From NCBI GenBank assembly GCA_034509755.1, contig CM067548.1, forward strand, positions 10,747,188-10,811,187: 64,000 bases of DNA. The letters run 5' to 3'. The stretch's first letter is position 1; the number at the start of each line of letters is the position of its first letter. This DNA comes from Anisodus tanguticus (lineage: Eukaryota > Streptophyta > Magnoliopsida > Solanales > Solanaceae). Made by a program: the position numbers and the translations under genes. The notes under the pieces were generated by a model. The model was not told where the DNA came from, did not search any database, and worked only from the letters and a program-made list of their open reading frames with translations. Positions 47,971 through 59,152 of the stretch are shown one piece after another.

Positions 47971-50299
47971 TGTTACACCCCATACTTTGTATGTCTTTGT
48001 TATCGTAAGTTATCTAACGTAAGCTCAGAGAGGGTGAAACCCCTCTACATTGGTTAAGGTGAATAAGACTTGGAAAGAGATATAATGTCCCATATTTCTT
48101 TTTTTTTTGTTCAAAATATGTACGCCTAAGTTGAGGTTGAAGAATTCACTTAAATGTAAGAAATGAGATTTCGGGAAAATAAAAATTAAGCTGCTTGCTT
48201 ACCGGTCCTACTTGCTTGTGTTTCTTTCTTACACGTCCTATTAGCTTGAGTTATTTGTCACATGTCGTGATTATTAAACAAGGACGAGACACGTGTCAAG
48301 AAATATGGATTAACAAGTGACACATACTAATTAAGGAAGTATGTGACAAGTAGTTGCATCACCTACTTGCTTAAAAGGAAAGGTCCAAATTTATGGAGAA
48401 TAAACAAAGGGGCCTTACAAGGCCAAAAATTTGATTTACTTCATTCATTCCAACCCTCACTTCTCTCTCCTTCTCCATTTTTTACCTAGACCTGCTCCAA
48501 GGTTCTTAAGATAAATCAAGGCTAAACCACCCAAATCTTTCATAAAAAGTCTTGCAAAACTAGTGGAAAGTACTTCTATGGAATTGTTAATGTGTTGCTG
48601 ATTCTTCCAAGCCTAAGAAGGATTGTTCTTGGAGTTATTCTTTCTCTATAAGGTAAGGAACCTTCTCATCTTCATGTGTTTGAGCGTATTAGTGTCTTAA
48701 CTAGGTTGTGGAAGTAAAAATTGATGAGAAAGTGATCTGAAAATCAGTTTTGAGTTGCTGAACTTGTGGGACTATTAAGAGGTCATTTTTATTGTATATT
48801 GTGGATGAAAATCAGTAGGTATAACCTGAATATTTTTGGTTGTCATTATTGAAGTATATTTAAGTTCTAGCTAAGTTGTATTGATGGAAAAGTGCAAATT
48901 GGCACTTGGTTGTTGTGTGAAATGGTGTGGACTATTTTGGTGATGGATATAAGATTGGATATTGATGTAATATGTTTGTTGAAATACTGGACATGCTGAT
49001 CTTGTTGTTTGAAAATGGGGAAGTGAGTAAATGTAGGGGGAAGTGCTGCCCAATTTTTCGTAAGAGAGCTACTAGCTTATCAATGTATTTTAAGTCCTTC
49101 CATGTTATTAACTATAGTTCTAATACCTTGATGTAGGTTGAAGTACTACAGAAAGTATGTGGAGTCGTTATCAACAAGGTATGTTAAGGCTACTCTTCCT
49201 TCTTCTGGCATGGCCAGTGTGTAAACGAATGTCCGTCCAAAGTAACTCTACTCTTGAAAGCTAGAAATGTATATGTCCTTCACTCCATTGAAGAAGTTTG
49301 TTGATTCATGTATATTTTGTCTTATTGACTCATAATGAAAGGTATGTTTATATGTTAGTTCCATACTGTTAATCGAAGGTGCAACGACCTTACGTCACTC
49401 TGATAGACTCAGAGTGTCTTAGTATCATTCCTGCATTATATACATGTATATTCCATGACCTCACAAGCGTTATATACGCTATATGATATGTATACAGGGT
49501 ATGGAAAAGGCTATGGTGTTATATACGTACCACCACCTGATCAGCTGGTATATGATCATGATTATGCCTTCAAAGGCCGATATGATATGATGGGATACCC
49601 ACAGAGGCTTGATGGTGTTATATACATACATATATGTATGAACAGGCGTTATATACGCACATGTATGATACTTAAGCATATTATGGCCCTTAGAGGCATT
49701 ATGTGCATGTTGATTCTCTCTTGTCTCATGTTACTCAAGTCTCTATTATGTTATGTTCATGCCTTACATACTCGGTATATTATTCGTACTGACGCTCCTT
49801 TTGCCGGGGGGACGTTGCGTTTCATGCTCACATGATCAGGTAGACAGGGCGATGGTCTGCACCAGTAGGTTGCCTATTTATCTCATAGTGGACCACTCTA
49901 CTTGTTCAAGAGTTGATGTCTAAGTATTGATTTTTCATATGCATATGGGTATGACGGGGCCCTGTCCCCGACCTTATGATGTCACATACTTCAGTAGAGG
50001 CTTGTAGACAGTTATGATGTAGTCAGATGCTATGTGGCCTCCTCGACCTATATTTTTGTGAATAGTTAGCTATGGTAGCCTTGTCGGCTTGTACGGTCAT
50101 GTACATCATCTATATATGTACATATATGCCTTGTTGGCCTTGCACATTTTCATCTTATCATTTCTATAAGTTATCATGTTACCTCGTGATGGCCCTCGTG
50201 GCCCATGCTTATTTATGATTATGTGGTGAATATATGTCTAGTGGTGCTCGGTAATCAAGTATGGGTTTCCGTCATGGCCCTCTGGTTTGGGTCGTGACA
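47971..50299 (+). repeat. Chromovirus 3' LTR
   Basis: TGTTACACCCCATAC to GGGTCGTGACA, 2329 bp, co-linear with the 5' LTR. Confidence 0.9.
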
Positions 50300-50304
50300 C
50301 ATAT

Positions 50305-52810
50305 GGCATCGCGGATCCAGGGCGGTGGCTGACCTTCTTTGCCTATTTAAGTGGTGGAAGCCCCATTTTATTTTATTTTCGACCAAATCTGATCCTTAAC
50401 AATTCTAAACTCTCCCTAGACATAAAGGTTTAATAGTGATCCCAAGGTAAATACACCATGTTACAACATCAAGAGCTAGCCTAGATGGAAGATGACACAT
50501 CTATGGTGTTGTAAAGTGATCAAGGGTGTTTGTGAACAAAGAAAAGCATGGATTTCGAGTTGTTTCTACTGGATAAGGTAACTAAATCACCCTCTTAGTT
50601 GTATTTAAGGTTAATCTCATGTTAGATGAATTGATTGGATGAAGAATCATGAAATAGAATTTGAAATAAGAAGAGATATAGTTGTCTTGTTGTTGGGTTG
50701 TTTTGAAGCAATGATTATAACTTGTTGTAGTTGGAATTCTTGGAAAGTAACCTAGATATGATGTTTATGGTATTGTTGTGCTTGTCTAAGTATAGATATT
50801 GAAGATTGAGAATTCCATCACAACTAAAGGATAAAGTAACTAGAAAGCATGTAGAAGTTGGGTTTCATGTTATTGAAAGTATGAGTTTTTTGGGAGTAAT
50901 TCTTTGGTGTTGGATGGCTGGAAATCATGAAGCATAATTTTTCTTTGATGTTTTTGTTGTTATGGATGTCGTTCTTGATATGGAGGAGGTAAGAGTTTGG
51001 GGGAGGTGTTATCTGATTTACCATAGAAGGTGGTTGTTGCTCGGTAGCTAGTTGGCATGTCCCTTCTTGATTGATATGAGTGTTATTTGTTGTTGTAGAT
51101 AGATGGTGAAGAGGCAGATCGCATCGCCGTCGTCAAATATTCCATTCCAAGGTGTGTAAGGGCTATATTTCCTTCTCTTCGGCATGAATCCGTAAGTATA
51201 TCCCCTTTATTAGAAGCCAAATGGGGCTAGTTCTCACCTATGTTCCTTGGTGACAAATTGAGATTACCCAAGAGTTGCTGAGTCGACCTTGAGTAGATCT
51301 CCCATGTAAGTCCTGTGAATCAAAATCAGTAATGCCTCTACGATATTCATGAGCTATATATATGTAATATAAAAGTTCAGAATACAAAGAGAATCGAGTG
51401 AACGAACTAGTGAGTTAGTAGTGAAATGTGAATAAAGAAAGATGAGTTTAGTAATCGTAGGATCATATTGTAATAGCCTAGCTAGATAACCGTGTGTGTA
51501 TATCTGAGAATGATTAAGGGATTCCCCAAAGCTAAGAGAAATAGAGTACGCACTACGATGAGATAAGTCACTTAAAAGAATATAGACTATGAGTTGTACG
51601 AGGTACTCCCCAAACTCAAGAAGAACAGAGGTATGCGAGCTATAAAGATATAGTGAGTAGCATAATGAGATAGTCAGACGAGATCTAAGATAGTACAAGT
51701 TTCCTTAGGAGTTAAAAGAGTAGATCACGAGATAATAAGTATGAAATGTGAATTATAGGTGCAAGTACTTAGTTACAAATTGTTTTCTTATTGTTGTATG
51801 CATGCACTTGCCTTCGAGGCCATACAGATACACTTTCCTTCAGGGCTATGCACTTGCCTTTGGGTCCATTCAGATACACTTCCTTTGGGGGCATGCACTT
51901 TCCTTCGAGGCCATTCAGATACACTTTCCTTTAAGGCCATTCAGATATACTTGCCTTCGATGCCATGCACATGCCTTCGAGGCCATTCACATACACGTGT
52001 CCTTGGATCTATGTAGTTACACACAGGATCCCTTGTGAGGTCGAAATATTATGTTCAGTTAGTATGATAGATAAAAATGTAGTAAAGATCAGAAATCAGA
52101 GTTAGTAGAGATAGTACATAGAGTCGTGGTAGAATAGATTGTATAGGTAAACAAAAGGGCCAAGTAGCCCAAGCGACAGTGACCTAGTAAGCCGATCTAG
52201 AGGTTGTGGTAAGTCCATCCCATCCTTACACTTCAATATAAATCTCAGTGTATTTATTCATGTTCTTCAACTTCAAAGTATATATACATATAGATTGTTT
52301 TCTGCCTTACATACTTGGTACATTTTGTTGTACTGATGTCCCATTGTTGGGGCACTACGTTTATGCTTGCAGGTGCATGTATTCAGTTCGATGAGCCTTC
52401 TTAGCTGATGAGGTCGACGTTAAGTGGAGGATCATTAAGATTTCATCTCTTCCAGAGTGCAGCCGAGTTTAGCGGTCAAGTATCAGGTTTTTGTACGGAC
52501 TATCGGTAGGCCGGGGCCCTGTCCCGACCAAGTTTGATGCCATTAATCTTTAGAGGCTTTATAGACACAGGTTCAGTATGTGTAGTATGCTAATGGCCAT
52601 GCCGGTCCTCATTTCTGTTTCTTGAGATTTCCTAGCAGGAATGTTTACAGTGGCTTCCGCAGCCCACAACAGCTTATAGTAAAAACAAGTTCGGCCCAGT
52701 CGACCCCTATATGTCTTAGTTACGTCTAGCAGCTAGGAGTATAGACTGGTTCTCTCAGGCCATTACGGCACCGGGTGCCAGCCACGCCTCACCTAGGTTG
52801 GGGTGTGACA
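50305..52810 (+). repeat. Gypsy LTR family H, right part
   Basis: It continues 40408 after the CATAT duplication and ends GGTTGGGGTGTGACA. It contains CTTACATACTTGGTACA at about 52301, as in other gypsy LTRs of this window. No coding sequence or polypurine/primer site lies inside, so with 40089-40408 it makes a solo LTR of about 2.8 kb. Confidence 0.75.
51802..52005 (+). repeat. Tandem CCTTCGAGGCCAT units in LTR family H
   Basis: About nine degenerate units of 20-26 bp alternate two endings (CATGCACTTG and CATTCAGATACACTT) after a GCCTTCGAGGC core. The two open frames here (51748-52038) only reflect this repeat. Confidence 0.8.
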
Positions 52811-53505
52811 GCTCTAGTAACAAGAAGACTGAAACAAATTTTCCAATAGTCTCAGCTATCATTATTTGGGAGTTGTGGAAAAGGAGAAATGCCATAAAAC
52901 ATGGGGAGAAAAGATCTATAGAAAGATTCATTTACCAGGTTTATGCTAAAATCCAAAGACTGGTTATGACTAGGAACACATCAATTAAATAAGTTCCTCG
53001 TAGGTGGGATCACATGATTCAGATGTTGGAAAGTGGAACTACTCATCTCAGAATTACAAAAGTAATTTGGGAATTTCCTCCAATAGGTTGGTTGATGTGT
53101 AACACAGATGGAACATCAAGAGGAAACCCTGGTAGAAGTTCCTATAGTTTTTGCTTAAGGAATTCAGATGGTAATCTGATATATGCTCAAGCAGAAGACA
53201 TAGGAATCACTACCAACACTGAAGCAAAAATAAAGGCTATACTTGGAGGCTTTGAAATATTGTAAAGCAAATCAATTTGATTAGATATTGATACAGACGG
53301 ATTCTCAGATGATTCAAAGGATTTTGGCTGAAGGGTGAAAACCTCCATGGTCTATAGCTACATGGGTGGAGGAGATACAAGATATAGTCAGCAACATGGA
53401 GATAAGGTTTATTCATATTATGAGGGAAAGAAATTAGTTGATAGATGCTCTTGCAAATCAAGCACCGGACAAAGGTTCATTTTTGTGTTATAATTTTTAA
53501 GAGCT
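52811..53505 (+). pseudogene. L1-type LINE, RNase H end (broken)
   Basis: It continues the LINE from 40088: SAIIIWELWKRRNAIKHG, then PPIGWLMCNTDGTSRGNPGR (first RNase H Asp), TTNTEAKIKAILGGFEIL (Glu), and after a shift LIQTDSQMIQRILAEG and APWSI-type PPWSIATWVEEI, ending near LIDALANQAPDKGSF. These are the usual RNase H blocks at the C-terminus of plant L1 polyproteins. Confidence 0.85.
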
Positions 53506-54193
53506 GACAATAAACACAAAAAAGATTCTAAATAGTGATAAAAGACAAGTTCCTTACTTAAGAATCAGATCCACACATGGGAATGGATAAACAAGTAAAG
53601 AAGGGTGTACGAAAGTGGGAGAACAATAACCAGCAACATCGACATACAACAACAACATTAAATCAACAAAATGGTAGTAGGACAAGCATCAAACAACAAC
53701 ATCACATAGAGTTCGTAGAGGAAACATACCAGTGGATAGCTCAAAACTTGAGAAAATCAGGGTCCGATGAAGAATCTCAAGGAAGGGTATGTCCACACAT
53801 GCAAGATAAGGAAAGGGCATAAATCACAGTCAAAACATAAAAGAGTGAAGGGAGGTGAAGATTTGTACAAGGAAGTAACTTACCATCAGTTCTTCATGAA
53901 GCTGGGATCTACAAGATACATGAAACGGAGGGGTAGATCAGAGGAGAGCTCATCACTTCCACATTGGCGCCGTCATCGGAGGAGAAGCATCGAGAAGAGA
54001 GAAACAACAAATGCAGATAGGGCTACACCATACTTTCCTAATTGTAAATGAGGACAAAATGTATATTTGTTTGGTTTCTTGTTTTTTATTTGGGGTTGGG
54101 CCTGATGATAGGCCTAACCCATTAGTTGTTGGACCTATTTTATTTTGCAGAATAAATAAAAAGCCCAAACATACATAATTTAATTTAAAATAA
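53506..54193 (+). other. Probable LINE 3' UTR
   Basis: It follows the RNase H stop, A-rich and A/G-rich, with AATAAATAAAAAGCCC and TTTAATTTAAAATAA at about 54150-54193, which could be a decayed polyadenylation region. No poly-A tail is left. Two short frames at 53577-54051 have no match that I recognise. Confidence 0.4.
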
Positions 54194-54481
54194 TGCCTCA
54201 AGAAGCGAATTACTGACTCGACTAAGTCATAAATGACCCTCCGGAACTACCAAAATTGACAAAATTCGGAAACAAACCCATATACCCGAAAATCAATTTT
54301 GGGTCAAACTTATCAGTTCTAAATTCTTCATTTTGGGTTTTTTCTCTGAAAGTCACATAAATGTACCTTAGGATCCGTGCTACCCATCCCGGCGCGTCAC
54401 AAATCTCACACGGAGTCTACAGGATGGGTAATTTAGTCAAATAATAGTTGTTAGCTAAAAACGATCAAACAGGTCGTTACA
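54194..54481 (-). repeat. Family C LTR, copy 2, last segment
   Basis: It ends with CAGGTCGTTACA and a GGATGGGTAATTTA block like AGGAAGGGTAATTTA at 3311. The ATAAT duplication follows at 54482-54486. Confidence 0.6.
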
Positions 54482-54486
54482 ATAAT

Positions 54487-54851
54487 GGGCTCCATCTACC
54501 CGCAGTCCAAACATGACCTCTCAATCCTGATGCATGATAGTGACCTCACCAGTGCGGAGATGAAAGGTGTGAGTCTCCGGTAGATATCGTTGAATCATGA
54601 CTGTCACAAGAGCCCGATCATGTTGTACCCGACCAACAACGACGCAACGATAGATATCGCCCCAATACAGTATCTCTAAGATGCGGGGATGTAGGGGCCG
54701 AACCTTTAAAAAATCCACGCATGTACCACCCTACAGGGATGGAACAACACCCCATATGTATCTGCTCATTCAATAATAGCTCGGACCTATGATTATTTTG
54801 TAGAGTAAGTACTGAACCATCGATGGGCCCCGGGTGAACGTTGGGATCCAT
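54487..54851 (-). pseudogene. PMD gene, exon 1, N-terminal part
   Basis: The start is set at the ATG at 54851, which gives MDPNVHPGPIDGSVLTLQ, the standard beginning of transposon-type PMD proteins. A shift at a T/A run near 54715 moves into a frame reading VRPLHPRILEILYWGDIYRC, VGRVQHDRALVTVMIQRYLP and ETHTFHLRTGEVTIMHQD. A stop follows where V is expected, then EVMFGLRVDGAHY, ending at the ATAAT duplication. The mobile domain is thus cut after about 120 residues and resumes at 26187. The first exon begins only about 64 bp inside the MULE repeat. Confidence 0.85.
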
Positions 54852-54914
54852 GGAGGTGGCGTATCTGTACAAAAAATGTTTAAATTATTCATTATCATGT
54901 GAGATTAGGCATTC

Positions 54915-55038
54915 ACCTTGAAAAAATTTAATGGATGAGGGGTATATTTACGGTAAGGGTATTTTAAAACCGAAAGTATAACGAATGGTAAATTTGATCA
55001 TTTTCTTATCGTAGAGGTGTAAATTTGACCCTTTTCCC
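54915..55038 (-). repeat. MULE right terminal inverted repeat
   Basis: Its reverse complement, GGGAAAAGGGTCAAATTTAC onward, aligns with 3833-3990. It would also hold any promoter of the PMD gene. Confidence 0.7.
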
Positions 55039-56467
55039 TTTTTAAAAGAAAGATTATATTTGAACAAAATCTTTCACTTGACACATATTAGAGACTTTCG
55101 TAAGAATATCGTAAGAATGAAATCATTCACTTGACACATATTAGAGACTTTCGTAAGAATATCAACACTAGTAATAGTTTAATGTCTGATTATGATTCTT
55201 TCTATCATTAACAACAATTCAAAAAATTATAAATCACAAATGCTTTGATTTAAATAATGAAAAGAAAGACTTCTTCTGCCTTTTAGTTTCAAACATTTAG
55301 TTAGGAATAAAATAAACAACTAGAAAGTAGAAAAAGAAGGTTGATAACATATTGAGAAGAGGTTCATGGTGAGTGGCATGATATATTAATGGGGTGATTA
55401 AGGACAAAGTCATGCGTAGCGGCTAAATCGGCTGGCCTGCTTGTTGTGACAACTGACTGTTTGGGTAGTTTTTAATTGATCCGCGAACGCAGGCACGCGG
55501 GATAACACTTTCCTCAACACCTCATACCTCGTGACGTCACCATTTTACCGGCCAATTTACAAGTGACCTTCATCCTCATGACCATTTAAATTGGCCTTAT
55601 CCGGAAGCAGTGACGAAGGCAGCTACAAAGTATTTGATTTAACTTAGGCATAATACATAAACATGTCTTCAAACTCGATCTTAACTGACAAGTATGTTCT
55701 TAAATTTTGAGTGTGCACAAGTAGGTACATCAATTTATTTTCACTTTGTCAGTTGAATACTCCAACTTACAAAATGATCATCTGAACACCTCCAAATTCA
55801 TGTGTCACGTCAGTTTCACATCAGAATTTATGCTTACGTGTCCTACTTTATACAAGTTGAGATGCCTACTTGTTTTCATCCAAAATTGGAGGACATACTT
55901 GCTAAATGAGGACTTGTTTATTATTATGCCTTTAACTTAAGTCAATGTTTTAGACATAAACATAGATATTAAAATTACTAGAATTTCGATAAATATAAAT
56001 TTTAAACGCAGTACTTACTTGGTTTTAAAAAATGATACTTCTATTTATTAGTCTATTAATAAATAATGTCAATTTTTATATTCTAAAATAATTTAATTTG
56101 AATTTCTAATTTTCTCATTAATGACAAGATTTTGTGACCACACAAGTGATATAACATACTTAAGACCACAAATTTCAAAAAAATTATAACTACACAAATA
56201 TTAAAGCATATATATTTAAGATCAAAATTTTAAAAAAATATTATTTCTTAAATTTTATATTCAATCAAATATGTCATATAAATTAAAATGAATTAAATAT
56301 CTTTAAAATATATTCATTTTGGTAAACTTAAAAAGTTGAACACATCAAATTTAAGAGTTCACTTAGGTTAGTTGATTAAAAGTAGCTGAGAAGTATAACT
56401 GTTGAAGAGCACTTTTCAATGTTGAAACTGATTTTATAAATAAGCAATTATTTTTTTGGCTAGAAGG
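55039..56467. other. Anonymous A/T-rich DNA right of the MULE
   Basis: No coding frame is recognised. It holds the 38-bp direct repeat at 55073/55126 and a very A/T-rich stretch at 55930-56340. Confidence 0.4.
55073..55163. repeat. Direct repeat, 38 bp identical, 53 bp apart
   Basis: TTCACTTGACACATATTAGA and the next 18 bases are identical at 55073-55110 and 55126-55163, 35 bp outside the MULE end. Confidence 0.9.
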
Positions 56468-57285
56468 TGTCACACCCCAAATCTTGGTGGGACGGTCTGT
56501 CACGTTGTGCCTTAACCTGACTGAACGAACCAATCTTACATGACTTATGAACGTGATTCTTGAGTGAGAAAAGTCAAATCCTTTCGTAAATCCTTTTATT
56601 TTTCTTTGCAAGGAATACATTACAAACCTAAAATATTTTTCTTCCTAAATTCTGTAGTACTGTAGATGCTCAAAATATGATGTATTCATATAAAGTGAGA
56701 CATCAACGAGGAAGATCATGACATACATTACTTAATATGTCTATAAAACCTCTATAATAATAACCTGAGAGTAAAGAAATGTTGAGACAAGGACCGGACA
56801 ATATCCACATAAAATCACAACATTATATACATCTAAAGATCACCCCGAATTGAAATGGAGCTCACCATAAGTATTTGGAAAGTGCGGGCTGCCTAGCGAG
56901 CATCTGTGTCGTCTTGAAAATCTGCATCTGCATCATGTAAAGATGCTAACGCACCCGGCGAAAAGAGAAGTGAATATTGTGGAATAATACTGGCATGATG
57001 GGGTAAACTCGAACATAAAGGAGTATTAGAGAAGCTGAGTAAGACAATACAATTTTAAATCATGATATATAAGCATGAAATTGAAGTAATGAGTAAGTCA
57101 ATGCGATTTAGGTTATGACCTTTAGCCCCGTACGGATAGAGTGGTACTGACATAACATGGTGCCACCATGGTACCTCATGGTGCTCTGACCTTTAGCCCG
57201 GGACGGAGAAGGCTTCTCACCATAATGTCGTGTGATTTCGACAAGTATGCTAACAATACATACATTCCAATTGTGGGTGAAAGTT
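56468..57285 (-). mobile_element. Gypsy LTR fragment, minus strand
   Basis: It starts TGTCACACCCCAAATCTTGG, a family-typical minus-strand LTR terminus. A direct repeat of GACCTTTAGCCC occurs at about 57117 and 57188. It is broken at about 57285 by a copia LTR, and its other end was not found. Confidence 0.6.
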
Positions 57286-58360
57286 TGGAATAATCTCCCT
57301 TAGGGATTCCTTTCATTAATCACAATATATATAGTTGTACAGAGGTTGATTCCTAATACAATAAGAATCCTAACTTACCTTAAATGGTTGATTCCTAATA
57401 CAATAAGAATCTTAAATTACCTTAAATATACATCTATCATAATCACAAAATATACTGTGAATATTCGCTAATACTCCCCCCCCCCTCAGTCGGAGCGGGA
57501 GGAGGCCGAACGCTAAGGCTGGATCGGAAGTCGGTGAAGAGCTATCTCGGTAGTCCCTTTGTGAAAATCTGCATACTAATAGGAGGAAGGCACGTGTAAT
57601 ATTTTGACCTGACCAAGGGCAACCTTCTCACGCACAAAGTGAATATCCATCTCGATATGCTTAGTCCGCTGATGTTGGACCGGATTATGAGACATATAGA
57701 TGGCAGATATGTTGTCACAGTAGACTATAGACGCCTTTCGCAGTGGACACTAGAGCTCCAAAAGAAGATTTCAGAGCCAACAGATATCAGCAACGACATT
57801 AGTAACTCCGCGATACTCTGCTTCAGCACTCGAACGGGATAGTGTGGCCTGCCGCTTGTCGGACCATGAAATATGATTTTCCCCAAGAAATACACAGTAG
57901 CCTGAGGTGGAGAGACGTGTGTCCGGGCATCTTGCCCAATCTGCATCCGTGTAGGAGAGTAATTTTTGTTGGGGCAGAGGGGTATATATGCAGGCCAAAG
58001 TCAAGTAAGCCCTTAATGTATCTGATAATACGTTTGAGTGCCGCAAAATGGGACTCTTGAAGGGCGTGCATAAACAGACACACCTGCTGAACGGTATATG
58101 TAATATCAGGCCTAGTGAATGTGAGATGCTGAAGGGCACCGCAAGACTCTGATATAGGGTGGGATCAGAAACTGGCGCACCCTCATTGGCACTAAGCTTG
58201 GATTTCGAGTCAACCGGAGTTGGCATACTTTTACAATTTGCCATTTTAGCCCTGTACACTATCTCTTCCGCATATTTGCGCTGACACAGAAACATAGTAG
58301 CGGCCGATCTGGCCACGGATATACCCAAGAAATAACTAAGCTTGCCCAAATCAGTCATAG
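57286..58360 (-). mobile_element. Copia remnant K, minus strand: RT end, RNase H and 3' LTR
   Basis: On the minus strand it runs from FAMTDLGKLSYFLGIS (58360) through QRKYAEEIVYRAKMANCKSM, a decayed segment, SYTDADWARCPDTRLSTSGY, SKRQ-type SDKRQATLSRSSAEAEYRGV, YCDNISAIYMS and HIEMDIHFVREKV, to a polypurine tract of 12 G (57475-57487 as C). A short LTR follows (57286-57473, about 188 bp) and contains a 42-bp tandem duplication at 57344-57427. Frames are broken in the RT/RNase H connection. The element is 5'-truncated inside RT. Confidence 0.8.
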
Positions 58361-58382
58361 CAAATTCATTTTCGTACCATTA

Positions 58383-59152
58383 ATAACATTGTCCGAACTT
58401 TATTGATTCATGCTTCCGTACCCACGTCTTTTTGGCATCATGCTCTACAAATTGCTACATATCTCCTTAACATAATTCCTTCCAAAGGTTTGACATATTC
58501 TTTCCCCCTTCACATTCTATATAATAAAACCCCTTCGTATTCACATCTTAGAGTTTTTGGGTGTTTGTGTTATCCATTATTCCTGTCCACCACAATTAAC
58601 AAACTTCAGGCCCGATCTACTCCGTGTGTGTTTTTGGGTTTTCCTTCTAATCATCATGGTTACAAATGCTTTGATTTATCCTCTAATAAAATCATCATTA
58701 ATCGCCATGTAATTTTTTATGAAACCCAATTTCCGTTTGCTAAGGTTAAGACTCTCATGCCTAGTTCGTATAATTTTTTGGATGATAGTATATCCCCGTA
58801 TATTATTCAGCATTTTTCGGACGTCTCCCACACCCAAAATTCTCCAGTAGGCCCACTGGTCTGTCACCCCCGCGCATCACGCCTTTGGGCCGGTTCCGAC
58901 GATTGGGCCGGTCCGGCCAATTCTAGAACCGGTCCAATTCCTGCTCCTGTTTCCCGAGTTGGGCCAGCAGGCCCACTGCCTGCTGGCCATCCGTCCCAAG
59001 CCCAGCAAATTCCCGAAATCCGCCCAATTATTCCTCGAGTCATAGGCCGGCCACTCGTAGTCAACGGGGTATTTTTACACCAAAAAGACATTTTAATTTA
59101 CATTCCAATGTCCTTAAATCCCCCTTACCCCGTAATCTTGTGTCTGCCTTAA
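58383..59152 (+). pseudogene. Copia L integrase C-terminal part and linker
   Basis: It reads ASVPTSFWHHALQIATYLLN, PFHILYN-type PLHILYNKTPSYSHLRVFGC and CVFLGFPSNHHGYKCFDLSS, the end of copia integrase. A long Ser/Pro/Gly-rich linker follows, with unusually GC-rich DNA at 58860-59060 (GGGCCGGTCCGGCC). The upstream catalytic core is missing. Confidence 0.85.

Larger units (their letters stand above)
40409..50299 (+). mobile_element. Complete Ty3/gypsy chromovirus (Tekay/Del type), decayed
   Basis: LTRs at 40409-42741 and 47971-50299, primer site, gag, protease-RT-RNase H-integrase-chromodomain in gypsy order, polypurine tract, and a perfect 5-bp duplication CATAT (40404-40408 and 50300-50304). 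LTRs differ by about 7-8% over the first 350 bp by eye. Coding is broken by more than ten stops and shifts. It sits inside LTR family H, itself inside the LINE. Confidence 0.95.
26188..54481 (-). mobile_element. 28.3-kb nest: minus-strand LTR (family C, copy 2) with later insertions
   Basis: The left end is TGTCATGACCCC and the right end CAGGTCGTTACA, complementary TG...CA LTR termini for a minus-strand element. The 5-mer ATAAT is duplicated exactly at 26183-26187 and 54482-54486. The PMD coding region stops at one edge and resumes at the other. The LTR itself seems to survive as 26188-26431, about 27711-29742 and about 54194-54481; the rest consists of elements inserted into it. No internal gag-pol of this family is found, so it was probably a solo LTR. 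Confidence 0.8.
3833..55038 (-). mobile_element. Mutator-like element carrying a PMD gene, expanded by nested insertions
   Basis: Long terminal inverted repeats at 3833-4011 and 54915-55038 enclose a minus-strand plant mobile domain gene whose first exon starts about 64 bp inside the right repeat. Removing the copia element (8842 bp with one duplication), the minus-strand LTR element (6473 bp), the small MULE (about 2.4 kb) and the 28.3-kb nest leaves about 5.2 kb, a normal MULE size. PMD genes are known to occur inside MULEs and gypsy elements of plants. No MURA-type transposase is seen, so the element would have been non-autonomous. The pairing of the two outer repeats is inference; another inverted repeat at 19958-20160 complicates it. 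Confidence 0.6.

Noticed and set aside
51748..52038. Repeat protein of about 96 aa
   Set aside because: Two frames are open over the same minisatellite; the repeated peptide only mirrors the DNA repeat.
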